Below, piece after piece: positions 51,081 to 59,868 of a stretch of DNA of 64,000 bases; the first letter of the stretch is position 1; every line of letters starts with the position of its first letter. Below the pieces are notes generated by a model that saw only the letters and a list, made by a program, of their open reading frames with translations, searched no databases and was not told where the DNA came from. Source of the stretch: Mycobacterium triplex (GTDB lineage Bacteria; Actinomycetota; Actinomycetes; Mycobacteriales; Mycobacteriaceae). Made by a program: the position numbers and the translations under genes. The stretch lies in NCBI RefSeq assembly GCF_000689255.1, contig NZ_HG964446.1:5631784-5695783 (forward strand). The letters are read 5' to 3'.

Positions 51081-52495
51081 AGGATCGCACCCGGAGCGTA
51101 CTTGGCCGCGTCCGGGTAGCGGCCCACCAGCGAATCCACCATCGCAGCAACCTCATCGACCTGATCGCCGGCGGCGCCGGTGAACGCTTTCTTGTCGGCC
51201 AGCGCGGCGTCCAGCGCCGCGCGGTCCAGCGGCAGTCGCTCGTCGGCGGCCAACCTGTCCAGCAGATCGGGCTCGACGCCGCGCTCCCGCATCGCCAAAG
51301 CCGTTGCCACCGCGTGTTCGCGGATCACGTGATGGGCGGCCTCGCGTCCCATGCCGGCCCGCACGGCCGCGATCAGCACCTTGGTGGTGGCCAAAAACGG
51401 CAGGTAGCGATCCAACTCCCGCTCGATCACCGCGGGGTAAGCGCCGAACTCGTCGAGCACCGTCAGAAATGTCTCGATCTGACCGTCGATGGCAAAAAAG
51501 CTGTCCGGCAAGGCAACTCGGCGGACCACCGAGCAGAACACGTCGCCCTCGTTCCACTGCGCGCCGGCCAGCTCGGCGGCCATCGAGGCGTACCCGCGCA
51601 GCACCACCTGCAGCCCGTTGACCCGTTCGCAGCTGCGGGTGTTCATCTTGTGCGGCATCGCCGAGGAGCCGACCTGTCCTTCGGCGAACCCTTCCGTCAC
51701 GAGTTCGTGCCCCGCCATCAACCGGATGGTGTGGGCCATCGACGACGGCCCGGCCCCGAGCTGCACCAGCGCGGAGAGCACATCGTGATCCAGCGAACGC
51801 GGATAGACCTGCCCGACGCTGGTCAAAACCGTTGCGAAGCCCAGGAATTCAGCGACACGCCGCTCGAGTTCGGCCAGCTTCACCGCGTCGCCGGCCAGCA
51901 GGTCGAGCATGTCCTGCGAGGTACCCATCGGACCCTTGATGCCGCGCAGCGGATAGCGGTCGATCAACTCGCGCAGCCTGGTCAACGCGATCAGCGTCTC
52001 CTGAGCCGCCGACGCGAACCGCTTGCCCAGCGTGGTGGCCTGCGCGGCGACGTTGTGGCTGCGTCCGGCCATCACCAGATCGCGGTAGGACACCGCCCGC
52101 TCGGCAAGCCTCGCGACCACCGCCACGCCGTGGGAGAAAACCAGTTCCAGCGACCGCCGGATCTGCAGCTGCTCGACGTTCTCGGTCAGATCCCGACTGG
52201 TCATCCCCTTGTGCACATGCTCGTGGCCGGCCAGCGCGTTGAATTCCTCGATGCGGGCCTTGACGTCATGCCGCAGCACCCGCTCGCGATCCGCAATCGA
52301 CGCCAGGTCCACGTCCTCGAGCACGCGCTCGTAGTCGGCGAGTGCCTCGGCGGGCACCGGAACGCCGAGTTCGGTCTGCGCCTGCAGCACGGCCAGCCAC
52401 AGCCGCCGCTCCGCGACCACCTTGGCCTCCGGCGACCAGATCCCGACCATCTCGGCGCTGGCGTACCGGGCGGCCAGCACATTCGGAATGCTCAC
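51077..52495 (-). CDS. purB: Adenylosuccinate lyase
   Basis: 472 residues. PurB splits SAICAR to AICAR and adenylosuccinate to AMP. The fumarase/aspartase signature appears as GQVGSSAMPHKMNTRSCER (catalytic Ser loop) and MTSRDLTENVEQLQI, GRSHNVAAQATTLGKRFA. It starts with GTG at 52495. It leads a run purB-cyp126-TDT transporter joined by 4-bp overlaps. It is divergent from the DUF429 gene with 81 bp between. Confidence 0.96.
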   Translation of the reverse strand: MSIPNVLAARYASAEMVGIWSPEAKVVAERRLWLAVLQAQTELGVPVPAEALADYERVLEDVDLASIADRERVLRHDVKARIEEFNALAGHEHVHKGMTSRDLTENVEQLQIRRSLELVFSHGVAVVARLAERAVSYRDLVMAGRSHNVAAQATTLGKRFASAAQETLIALTRLRELIDRYPLRGIKGPMGTSQDMLDLLAGDAVKLAELERRVAEFLGFATVLTSVGQVYPRSLDHDVLSALVQLGAGPSSMAHTIRLMAGHELVTEGFAEGQVGSSAMPHKMNTRSCERVNGLQVVLRGYASMAAELAGAQWNEGDVFCSVVRRVALPDSFFAIDGQIETFLTVLDEFGAYPAVIERELDRYLPFLATTKVLIAAVRAGMGREAAHHVIREHAVATALAMRERGVEPDLLDRLAADERLPLDRAALDAALADKKAFTGAAGDQVDEVAAMVDSLVGRYPDAAKYAPGAIL

Positions 52496-52576
52496 TGGGC
52501 CAGCTTATCGACCGCGAGACTGCGACTGGCAACGCATTTGCGCCAGTAGCGGCGCCGGTGGTTACAGTTTCGCGGC

Positions 52577-53314
52577 ATGTACTACGCCGGCGTCGACCTC
52601 GCGTGGGGCGTCCGCAACCCGACCGGTGTCGCTGTCGTCGACTCCGGAGGTTGCCTGGTGAGCGCCGGCGCGGTCCGCGACGACGACGAAATCCTGGCGG
52701 CGTTGCGCCCTTACGTGGGCGGCGAGTGTGTGGTCGGGTTCGACGCGCCGCTGGTGGTGAACAACCCCACTGGTCAGCGCCCCGCCGAGACCGCGCTCAA
52801 CCGCGACTTCCGCAGGTTCGAAGCCGGTGCGCATCCGGCCAACACCGGGAAACCCGAGTTCGCCAACGGTCCGCGCGCGGCGCGGCTGGCCCGGGCGCTG
52901 GGCCTGGACATGGATCCCCGCTCGCGGGCGGTGCGGCGCGCGATCGAGGTCTACCCGCACGCGGCGACCGTCGTGCTGTTCCGGCTGGAGCGGACCCTGA
53001 AATACAAGGCCAAGCCCGGCCGAACCCTCGAGCGGCTCAAATCCGAGTTACTGCTGCTGATGGACGGTGTCGAGCGGCTTGCCGGCACCGACGTGCCGAT
53101 GCGCGTCGCCGATCACCCCGACTGGATTGAGCTGCGCAAACAGGTGGCGACGGCGCAGCGCAAGAGCGAGCTGCGCCGCGCCGAAGACCCGGTCGACGCC
53201 GTGGTCTGCGCGTATGTGGCGCTGTTCGCCCAGCGCTGCCCGGGCCGCATCACGATTTACGGGGACGCGGCCGACGGGTACATCGTGACGCCGTCGCTGC
53301 CGACCGACCAATGA
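52577..53314 (+). CDS. DUF429 protein (Rv0776c type)
   Basis: 245 residues. The N-terminus YYAGVDLAWGVRNPTGVAVVD contains the conserved Asp of an RNase-H-like/predicted nuclease fold. VGFDAPLVV has a second acidic residue, and CAYVALFAQRCPGRITIYGDAADGYIV is the C-terminal signature of DUF429. This points to a nucleic-acid-acting enzyme but activity is unproven. The TetR gene ends 4 bp past its stop on the other strand. Confidence 0.85.
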   Translation: MYYAGVDLAWGVRNPTGVAVVDSGGCLVSAGAVRDDDEILAALRPYVGGECVVGFDAPLVVNNPTGQRPAETALNRDFRRFEAGAHPANTGKPEFANGPRAARLARALGLDMDPRSRAVRRAIEVYPHAATVVLFRLERTLKYKAKPGRTLERLKSELLLLMDGVERLAGTDVPMRVADHPDWIELRKQVATAQRKSELRRAEDPVDAVVCAYVALFAQRCPGRITIYGDAADGYIVTPSLPTDQ

Positions 53315-53318
53315 CAGG

Positions 53319-53936
53319 TCAGATCCGCACCGGCCGCTCGTCGATCGGAGCGAGCACGTCGATGATGTCGATCACCGTTCCCATCGCCGCGGTGCGCGGG
53401 TCGCGGCCCTCGACCAGCGCGGAGACCACCGAACCGTCGACCGCGCAGATCAGCGTGCAGATCAGCTCGATGCGCACGGCGCGACCGGACCGCTCGATCG
53501 CCTCGGCGACGGCGTCGGCACGCTGGCGCAGGCTGCGGCGCATCGTCTCGCGCAACGCGGTCAGGCGGGTGCAGGCGATGTTTCGCTCATACCGCGAGAT
53601 CAGTTGCTCGACAAGGGTCTGATCCGACAGGTCGCCCACCAACAGGTCGACCAGTACTTCGGCGGTGGTCTCGGGCCCACGGCGCCGCCGCGACAACGCG
53701 TTGACCCGAGCTCGCAGCTGCGCCACCTCGATCATCGCGATGTGTTCGACCGCGCGCGCGATCAAATCGTCGAGCGACGAGAAGTAATAAGTAGTGGACG
53801 CCAACGGCAGACCGGCCCGCTGTGCGACGGCTCGGTGGCGCACCGCTTCGAACCCGCCTTCGGCAAGCAGCTCGGCGGCAGCGCTCACTAGCGCATACCG
53901 TCGACGTTCTCCTTTCGGAGTAACCGCTGCAGTCAC
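53319..53936 (-). CDS. TetR-family regulator (Rv0775 type)
   Basis: 205 residues from GTG at 53936. HTH about residues 10-55 (GERRRYALVSAAAELLAEGG ... AVAQRAGLPLASTTYYFSSL). The C-terminal domain carries VLVDLLVGDLSDQTL and LICAVDGSVVSALVEG. It is divergent from the esterase gene; the 76-bp spacer contains only weak inverted sequences (TGGTAC/GTGCCA), so I do not name an operator. Likely local repressor. Confidence 0.87.
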   Translation of the reverse strand: MTAAVTPKGERRRYALVSAAAELLAEGGFEAVRHRAVAQRAGLPLASTTYYFSSLDDLIARAVEHIAMIEVAQLRARVNALSRRRRGPETTAEVLVDLLVGDLSDQTLVEQLISRYERNIACTRLTALRETMRRSLRQRADAVAEAIERSGRAVRIELICTLICAVDGSVVSALVEGRDPRTAAMGTVIDIIDVLAPIDERPVRI

Positions 53937-54012
53937 GAGTGACCATCGTGCCAGTCCAAGTGGTACTGCATTGCCATTTCCGCTAAACGGCCCGCCGAAC
54001 CAACATGGCATG

Positions 54013-54927
54013 ATGGCCCGCATGCCCGACTTGAGCCGCCGCGCGGTGCTCGGTCTTGGTGCCGGCGCGGCAATAGGTGCGACCGGCGCGTTCGTGCTCG
54101 AGAACCTGTTACACACCAGTACAACTCGCAACATTCCGGTGTCGACGGCCGGCACGCAGGTTCCGTTGGCCCCGTCACCTTCCGCTCCCGCCGAGCCGGC
54201 TCCCGCCGGGGACCCGGCGCCGACGATGACGACGGGTTCCTTCGTGTCGGCGGCACGCGGCGGGATATCGACGAACTGGGCGATCGCCCGGCCGCCGGGG
54301 CAGACCAAGGCGCTGCGTCCGGTGATCGCACTGCACGGCAAGGGCAGTGACGCCGCCACCGTGATGGCCGGCGGCGTCGAGCAGGGTCTGGCCCAAGCCG
54401 TCAATGCGGGACTACCGCCGTTCGCGGTCGTCGCCGTCGACGGCGGTGGCGGCTACTGGCACAAGCGATCTTCGGGCGAAGACTCCGGCGCGATGGTGCT
54501 GGGCGAACTGATTCCGATGCTGGACAGCCAGCGGCTGGACACCTCCCGGGTGGCCTTCTTGGGTTGGTCCATGGGTGGGTACGGCGCATTGCTGCTCGGC
54601 GGCCGGCTGGGACCCGCGCGCACCGCGGCGATCTGTGCGGTCAGCCCGGCGCTGTGGATGTCTTCGGGGGCAGCCGCACCCGGCGCCTTCGACGGCCCCG
54701 ACGACTTCGCCGCGAATTCGGTGTTCGGAATGCCGGCGCTGGCGTCCATTCCGATCAGGATCGACTGCGGCGACAGTGATCCGTTCTACGACGCGACCAA
54801 GCAGTTCATCGCCCAGCTGCCGAACCCGCCCGCGGGTGGTTTCTCACCCGGCGGGCACAACCCCGCGTTCTGGAGCGCGCAGCTGCCGGCCGAACTGACC
54901 TGGATGGCACCGCTGTTGACGGCATAA
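54013..54927 (+). CDS. Tat-exported esterase-like protein (Rv0774c type)
   Basis: 304 residues. The N-terminus has a twin-arginine motif (LSRRAVLGLGAGAA) followed by a hydrophobic stretch, so it is probably exported folded. The alpha/beta-hydrolase core has PVIALHGKGSD, AFLGWSMGGYGALLL (nucleophile Ser in GWSMGG, about residue 187), a likely Asp in RIDCGDSDPF and His in FSPGGHNPAFW, resembling S-formylglutathione hydrolase/antigen-85-like esterases. ATGs at 54010, 54013 and 54022 compete for the start; no clear ribosome binding site. ggtA follows 45 bp later on the same strand. Confidence 0.86.
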   Translation: MARMPDLSRRAVLGLGAGAAIGATGAFVLENLLHTSTTRNIPVSTAGTQVPLAPSPSAPAEPAPAGDPAPTMTTGSFVSAARGGISTNWAIARPPGQTKALRPVIALHGKGSDAATVMAGGVEQGLAQAVNAGLPPFAVVAVDGGGGYWHKRSSGEDSGAMVLGELIPMLDSQRLDTSRVAFLGWSMGGYGALLLGGRLGPARTAAICAVSPALWMSSGAAAPGAFDGPDDFAANSVFGMPALASIPIRIDCGDSDPFYDATKQFIAQLPNPPAGGFSPGGHNPAFWSAQLPAELTWMAPLLTA

Positions 54928-54972
54928 GCCCTGTCAGCAAGGCATTTGAGCCGTAGCGCTACGCTCGCGTGG

Positions 54973-56556
54973 GTGAGCGCGCCGTTCAACTGGAACTTCC
55001 CATACGCCTGGCCACGAAAGCCCGTCCTGGGATCGAACGTCGTGAGCACATCGCAACCGCTTGCCGCGCAAGCGGGTCTTCGGATGCTCGCCGAGGGCGG
55101 CAGCGCCGCCGATGCGGCCGTCGCCACCGCCATCACGCTGACCGTGGTGGAGCCGGTGTCCAACGGCATCGGCTCGGATGCGTTCGCGATCGTCTGGGAC
55201 GGCAAGCAGTTGCACGGGCTGAACGCCTCTGGCCGTTCGCCGGCGGCGTGGACGCCGGAGTACTTCGGCGGCAACGGTGTTCCCGTGGCGGGCTGGAATT
55301 CGGTGACCGTGCCGGGAGCGGTGTCCGCATGGGTCCAGTTGCACGCCAAGTTCGGCAAACTCCCGTTCGAGCGCCTCTTCGAGCCGGCGATCTCCTACGG
55401 CCGCAACGGCTTTCCGGTCTCGCCGACGATTGCGCAGCAGTGGGCGGCCCAAGTCCCGATGTTCGAATCGCAGCCGGGCTTCGCCGAGGCGTTTCTGCCC
55501 GGCGGGCGGGCGCCGAAACCCGGTGAGCGCTTCCGGTTTCCCGAACAAGCGACCACCCTGGAAAAGATCGCCGCGACCAACGGCAAGTCGTTCTACGGCG
55601 GGGAACTGGCGGCCCGACTCGAAGCGCACGCGACGGGGAACGGCGGCGCACTGCGGGTCGGCGACCTCGCCGCCCATCGAGCCGACTGGGTGGGCACGAT
55701 CAGCGGAGACTACCGCGGCTACACCGTTCACGAGATACCACCCAATGGCCAGGGCATCGTCGCGTTGATCGCGCTGGGAATCCTTGCGCAGTTCGACATG
55801 TCCTCGCTGCCAGTCGATTCCGCCGACAGCGTGCACCTGCAGATCGAGGCGCTCAAGCTGGCGTTCGCGGACGCGGACGCCTACGTCTCCGACATCGACC
55901 ATATGCCGGTACGCCCCGAGGACCTACTGGACACCGAGTACCTCAAGCAGCGCGCCGCGCTGATCGACCGCAACCGGGCCAGGCCCGCATCGGCGGGCAC
56001 CCCGACCGGGGGCACCGTCTACCTCACCGCCGCCGATGCCACGGGGATGATGGTGTCGATGATCCAGTCGAACTACCTGGGGTTCGGGTCCGGGGTGGTG
56101 GTGCCGGGCACGGGCATCTCACTGCAAAACCGTGGAGCGGGTTTCGTTGCGAATCCAGGACATCCGAATCAAGTCGGGCCGAACAAGCGGCCCTACCAGA
56201 CGATCATCCCGGGCTTTGTGACCAAGAACGGCGCGCCCGTGATGAGCTTCGGGGTGATGGGCGGTCCGATGCAGCCCCAGGGCCACGTGCAGGTGTTGGT
56301 CCGCATCGCCGACTATGGCCAGAATCCGCAAACGGCCTGCGACGGGCCCCGGTTTCGCTGGGTGCAGGGCATGCAGGTCAGCTGCGAGCCGGGTTTTCCG
56401 GCGTCGACGCTAGACGAGTTGCGTCGGCGCGGGCACGACCTGCTCATGATCGACGACTACAACGCATTCGGCAGCTGCCAGGCGATCTGGCGTCTCGACG
56501 ACGGGTACGTCGCGGCGAGCGACCCGCGCCGCGACGGGCAAGCAGCGGCGTTCTAG
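54973..56556 (+). CDS. ggtA: Gamma-glutamyltranspeptidase family protein (GgtA/Rv0773c)
   Basis: 527 residues from GTG at 54973, where the standard APFNWNFPYAWPRKPV begins. The self-cleaving Ntn-hydrolase has its nucleophile Thr in TGGTVYLTAADATGMMVS, the junction between large and small subunits. LNASGRSPAAWTPEYF and PPNGQGIVALIALGIL are family motifs. It may transfer gamma-glutamyl groups or act as a cephalosporin-acylase-like amidase. No signal peptide is evident, so it is likely cytosolic. It ends overlapping the convergent purD stop by 4 bp. Confidence 0.9.
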   Translation: MSAPFNWNFPYAWPRKPVLGSNVVSTSQPLAAQAGLRMLAEGGSAADAAVATAITLTVVEPVSNGIGSDAFAIVWDGKQLHGLNASGRSPAAWTPEYFGGNGVPVAGWNSVTVPGAVSAWVQLHAKFGKLPFERLFEPAISYGRNGFPVSPTIAQQWAAQVPMFESQPGFAEAFLPGGRAPKPGERFRFPEQATTLEKIAATNGKSFYGGELAARLEAHATGNGGALRVGDLAAHRADWVGTISGDYRGYTVHEIPPNGQGIVALIALGILAQFDMSSLPVDSADSVHLQIEALKLAFADADAYVSDIDHMPVRPEDLLDTEYLKQRAALIDRNRARPASAGTPTGGTVYLTAADATGMMVSMIQSNYLGFGSGVVVPGTGISLQNRGAGFVANPGHPNQVGPNKRPYQTIIPGFVTKNGAPVMSFGVMGGPMQPQGHVQVLVRIADYGQNPQTACDGPRFRWVQGMQVSCEPGFPASTLDELRRRGHDLLMIDDYNAFGSCQAIWRLDDGYVAASDPRRDGQAAAF

Positions 56557-57821
56557 ACGTGGATTTTGCCCTCTTGCGCCAGCAATCCGATATCGGTGCG
56601 AAAGTGGCTGCCCGGAAGCCGAATTGAGTCGAGAATCCGATACGCGTCCGCGCGCGCATCGCTCAGGTCGGCGCCGGTGCCCACCACCGACAGCACCCGC
56701 CCACCCGACGAGACGATCGCACCGTCGTCTCTGCGCGCCGTCCCGGCATGTAACACTCCGTCGGCTTCGGATCCGCCGATGACATCGCCGACCCGCGGGC
56801 GTCCGGGATAGTTCTCGGCGGCCAGGACCACGGTCACGGCCGCGCCGGCTTTCCAGCGCAACTCGCCAAACCCGGCCAGCGCGCCGGTGCTGGCGGCGTG
56901 TAGCAGCTGTCCGAGCGGTGAGTCCAGCAGGGCCAGCACCGCCTGAGTCTCGGGATCGCCGAAGCGGCAATTGAATTCGACCACCGCCGGCCCCTTTGCG
57001 GTAATCGCCAGACCGACATAGAGCAATCCGCAGAACGGGCTACCGCACCGAACCATCTCGGCGGCAACGGGTTCGACGATCTCGCTGACGATTTCGCGGT
57101 ACACGTCGTCGGGCAGCCAGGGCAACGGCGCGTAGGCGCCCATCCCGCCGGTGTTCGGGCCGGCGTCGCCGTCACCCACCCGCTTGAAATCCTGCGCCGG
57201 CAGCAGCGGCACCACCGTCTCGCCGTCGACCACACAGAACAGCGACACCTCGGGACCGTCGAGGAAGGACTCCAGCAACACGGGATGACCGGACTCCAGC
57301 AGGCCGGCGCCATGGGCGCGGGCGGCATCGCGATCCGGTGTCACCACCACGCCTTTGCCGGCCGCCAGGGCGTCGTCCTTGACCACCCACGCCGGCTCAC
57401 CGACTGGCGGCCCGAACCGGTCCAGGGCCGCATCCAAATGCGCCGGATTGTCCACGAGTTCGCTGGAAGCGGTCCGCACCCCGGCGGCCGCCATCACCTC
57501 CTTGGCGAAGGCCTTCGACCCCTCGATGCGGGCCGCGTCCTTGCCGGGCCCGAAGCAGACGATGCCGGCGGCGCGGACGGCGTCGGCCACGCCGAGCACC
57601 AACGGGACCTCGGGGCCGATGACGACAAGGTCGGCCCGGACCTCGCGGGCCAGCGCGACCACGTCCGCACCGGAGCTGATGTCGACGTCGTGCTGCTCGG
57701 CCAACCGGGCCGTGCCGGCGTTGCCGGGAGCGATGATTAACCCCGTGACCTGCGGATCTCTACTGAGAGCCAGCAGCAGGGCATGTTCACGGGCACCGGA
57801 GCCGATCACCAGAACGCGCAC
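56553..57821 (-). CDS. purD: Phosphoribosylamine-glycine ligase (GAR synthetase)
   Basis: 422 residues, monofunctional. It begins MRVLVIGSGAREHALLLALS and includes GKDAARIEGSKAFAKEVM, GNAGTARLAEQHDVD and FNCRFGDPETQAVL (ATP-grasp, metal-binding). It joins glycine to phosphoribosylamine, the second step of the pathway. Start GTG at 57821 lies 25 bp after the stop of a MarR gene on the same strand. Confidence 0.96.
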   Translation of the reverse strand: MRVLVIGSGAREHALLLALSRDPQVTGLIIAPGNAGTARLAEQHDVDISSGADVVALAREVRADLVVIGPEVPLVLGVADAVRAAGIVCFGPGKDAARIEGSKAFAKEVMAAAGVRTASSELVDNPAHLDAALDRFGPPVGEPAWVVKDDALAAGKGVVVTPDRDAARAHGAGLLESGHPVLLESFLDGPEVSLFCVVDGETVVPLLPAQDFKRVGDGDAGPNTGGMGAYAPLPWLPDDVYREIVSEIVEPVAAEMVRCGSPFCGLLYVGLAITAKGPAVVEFNCRFGDPETQAVLALLDSPLGQLLHAASTGALAGFGELRWKAGAAVTVVLAAENYPGRPRVGDVIGGSEADGVLHAGTARRDDGAIVSSGGRVLSVVGTGADLSDARADAYRILDSIRLPGSHFRTDIGLLAQEGKIHV

Positions 57822-57846
57822 GACAGGTCAGACTAGCGGCACGGCG

Positions 57847-58254
57847 TTACAGGATCTTCTCGAGCAGGTTTTTCAGGTCGGATTGCTGGGCCGCGGTGAG
57901 TCGGCCGAGGCGCTTGTCGAACTCGTCGGACAGCAGCGCCAGGCCCTTGGCGCCGGCTTGGCGACCGGCCGAGGTCAGCAGCAGCCGATGGCGCCGCAGA
58001 TCGGCCGGGTCGATCTCGCGGCGCACGAATCCGGCGGCCTCGAGCCGCTTCAGATATAGCGTCACCGTCGCCTTGGGCATGCTCAGTGCCGCGGCCAACT
58101 CGGCCGGGTAGGGGTGCTCGTCGATCTCGGCGAGCAGGAACAGCTCCTTGGACTCAAGCCCCAGCGCGCAGATGTCGGCCTCGGCACTCGAGATGACCGA
58201 GAGCAGCACCCGATAGTTCAGTGACCAGATCTTGGCCGCGCCATCCGCAGACAT
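57847..58254 (-). CDS. MarR-family regulator
   Basis: 135 residues with the winged helix-turn-helix of the MarR family: PYPAELAAALSMPKATVTLYLKRLEAAGFVRRE (helices and recognition helix) and the wing DPADLRRHRLLLTSAGR. Short flanking helices make the dimer. It is divergent from the aldo/keto reductase, and a symmetric element lies in the 78-bp spacer. It probably controls that reductase; purD follows 25 bp downstream on the same strand and may be carried along. Confidence 0.88.
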   Translation of the reverse strand: MSADGAAKIWSLNYRVLLSVISSAEADICALGLESKELFLLAEIDEHPYPAELAAALSMPKATVTLYLKRLEAAGFVRREIDPADLRRHRLLLTSAGRQAGAKGLALLSDEFDKRLGRLTAAQQSDLKNLLEKIL

Positions 58255-58265
58255 CGACCAGATCG

Positions 58266-58288
58266 TTCAGTAGTAAACTAGTATAGAA
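58266..58288. promoter_or_regulatory. MarR operator-like symmetric element
   Basis: A 23-bp stretch has two-fold symmetry of the form TTC-N2-TA-N-TA-N3-TA-N-TA-N2-GAA. It lies 12 bp from the MarR start codon and 45 bp from the aldo/keto reductase start. It is AT-rich within GC-rich DNA. Confidence 0.5.
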
Positions 58289-58332
58289 GCGAACAACCTC
58301 ATATCCGAACAATCTACCAGGAAGCGGCCATC

Positions 58333-59418
58333 ATGCCTCTGGATCAATACGTGACACTCGGACGGTCCGGCCTGCGCGTCAGCCCCGTGTGTCTGGGCGC
58401 GATGACGTTCGGTGAAGATCTCGGCTGGGGCACCAGCGTGGAAGAGTCTCAACAGATCATCGATCGCTACACCCAACTCGGCGGCAACTTCATCGACACC
58501 GCCAACTTCTATACCCGAAGCCACTCGGAGAAGATCATCGGCGACCACGTCGGGCGGCACGCGGCACGGCGCGATCGTCTGGTGATCGCGACCAAGTTCA
58601 GCGGGAACTTGTATCCCGGCGATCCCAATGGCGGTGGCGCGGGCCGCAAATCGCTGATCAACGCCTGCGAAAATTCGCTGCGACGGCTACAGACCGACTA
58701 CATCGACCTGTACTGGCTGCACATGTGGGACAAGAACACCCCGATCGAGGAGACGATGGCGGCACTCGACCACCTCGTTGCGGCCGGAAAGGTTCGCTAC
58801 ATCGGGGTGTCGGATACCCCGGCATGGAAGATCGTCGAGGCCAATCTGATCGCCCGCTTCCGCGGCTGGTCGGCGTTCATCGGCCTGCAGATCGAGTACT
58901 CGTTACTGGAACGCACCGTCGAACGAGAGCTGGTTCCGATGGCCAGCGAATTCGGCCTCGGTATCACCCCGTGGTCGCCGCTGAAAAGCGGTGTGCTCAG
59001 CGGCAAGTACACCCGGCGAAATACCGGTCAGCACAACGCCGATCGTGGCGCGCTGGTGGCCAGCTCACTCACCGAGCCGACCTACGCGGTCATCGACGAA
59101 CTCGAGATCATCGCCAAAGCACACGATACGAACGTAGCCGCCGTGGCGCTGGCGTGGGTGCACGCCCAGACCGCCGTCTCGTCGATCATCATCGGGGCAC
59201 GCACGCTCGCACAGCTCGACGACAACGTCCGCGCCGTCGACGTGAACCTGTCCGCCGAGGAATTGGACCGGCTCGACAAGCTGACCAAACCGAGTGTTGG
59301 CTTCCCCCAAAACATGTTGGACATGGTTCCGGGAATGATCAACGGCGGCACAACCGTCAACGGTGTCTACGGACCGACCTCGGAATACGTGATGCCCGAA
59401 GGCGGCCAGCCGTACTGA
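58333..59418 (+). CDS. Aldo/keto reductase
   Basis: 361 residues. The catalytic tetrad is visible: Asp and Tyr in GGNFIDTANFYTRSHSE, Lys in LVIATKFSG, His in LYWLHMWDKN. C-terminal SSIIIGARTLAQLDDNV is the NADPH site. It belongs to the AKR branch related to YajO/Tas-like proteins. It is under probable MarR control. Substrate unknown; NADPH-dependent carbonyl reduction is inferred. Confidence 0.92.
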   Translation: MPLDQYVTLGRSGLRVSPVCLGAMTFGEDLGWGTSVEESQQIIDRYTQLGGNFIDTANFYTRSHSEKIIGDHVGRHAARRDRLVIATKFSGNLYPGDPNGGGAGRKSLINACENSLRRLQTDYIDLYWLHMWDKNTPIEETMAALDHLVAAGKVRYIGVSDTPAWKIVEANLIARFRGWSAFIGLQIEYSLLERTVERELVPMASEFGLGITPWSPLKSGVLSGKYTRRNTGQHNADRGALVASSLTEPTYAVIDELEIIAKAHDTNVAAVALAWVHAQTAVSSIIIGARTLAQLDDNVRAVDVNLSAEELDRLDKLTKPSVGFPQNMLDMVPGMINGGTTVNGVYGPTSEYVMPEGGQPY

Positions 59419-59445
59419 GAGGCAAGTCGTGTCTGCTCGGCGGGC

Positions 59446-59868
59446 TTAGTCGTTCTTTCCCGAATGCATCTTCAGCGCACCCTCGACGTTGGCCTTCTTG
59501 TCTTCGCCGGCCCCCTTCTTACGCTTGGCCACGACGGCATCGACCGCGCCGTTGAGGGCCGAACCCAACGGGAACCCGAGATAGTGGGTCAAAAAGACCG
59601 CCATCTCCTTCAGCTCCGTCTCACTGAGCTCGCCGTTGAGAAGTGCCGCGTTGATCTGGATTTCGGCCAGATCGCGATTCCCGATCGCGGTCACCGCCGT
59701 CAGCGTCATCAGCCGCTTGTCGCGCATCGACAATCCCGGCCGTGTCCAGATGCTGCCGAAGAGGTGGTCGACGGTCAGGTCGAAGTACGGGTCGCCCTCG
59801 ATGTTGGGCATCTCCCAGCCGTAGACCTCGTTCATTTTTTCGAGGCCCTTGCGGCGCAGCTCGTCCAT
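59446..59868 (-). CDS. Carboxymuconolactone-decarboxylase-like protein without CxxC (Rv0771 type)
   Basis: 140 residues. The CMD fold is recognisable by LSMRDKRLMTLTAVTAIGNRDLAEIQINAALLNG and ELSETELKEMAVFLTHYLGFP. Unlike AhpD-type members there is no CxxC, so it is not a thiol peroxidase reductase; it is nearer to true gamma-CMD proteins. It is the last gene of the run aldA-SDR-HIBADH-like-CMD and its ATG overlaps the preceding stop (TAATG). It may bind or convert an intermediate of that oxidation pathway. Confidence 0.87.
   Translation of the reverse strand: MDELRRKGLEKMNEVYGWEMPNIEGDPYFDLTVDHLFGSIWTRPGLSMRDKRLMTLTAVTAIGNRDLAEIQINAALLNGELSETELKEMAVFLTHYLGFPLGSALNGAVDAVVAKRKKGAGEDKKANVEGALKMHSGKND

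Noticed and set aside
53937..54009. TGGTAC and GTGCCA sequences as a TetR operator before the esterase
   Set aside because: Arms match only 5 of 6 bases and spacing is irregular; weaker than expected by comparison with the other operators.
53319..54404. A 361-residue frame extending the TetR gene at 53319-53936
   Set aside because: The upstream part is antisense of the esterase; the GTG at 53936 gives the normal TetR length.
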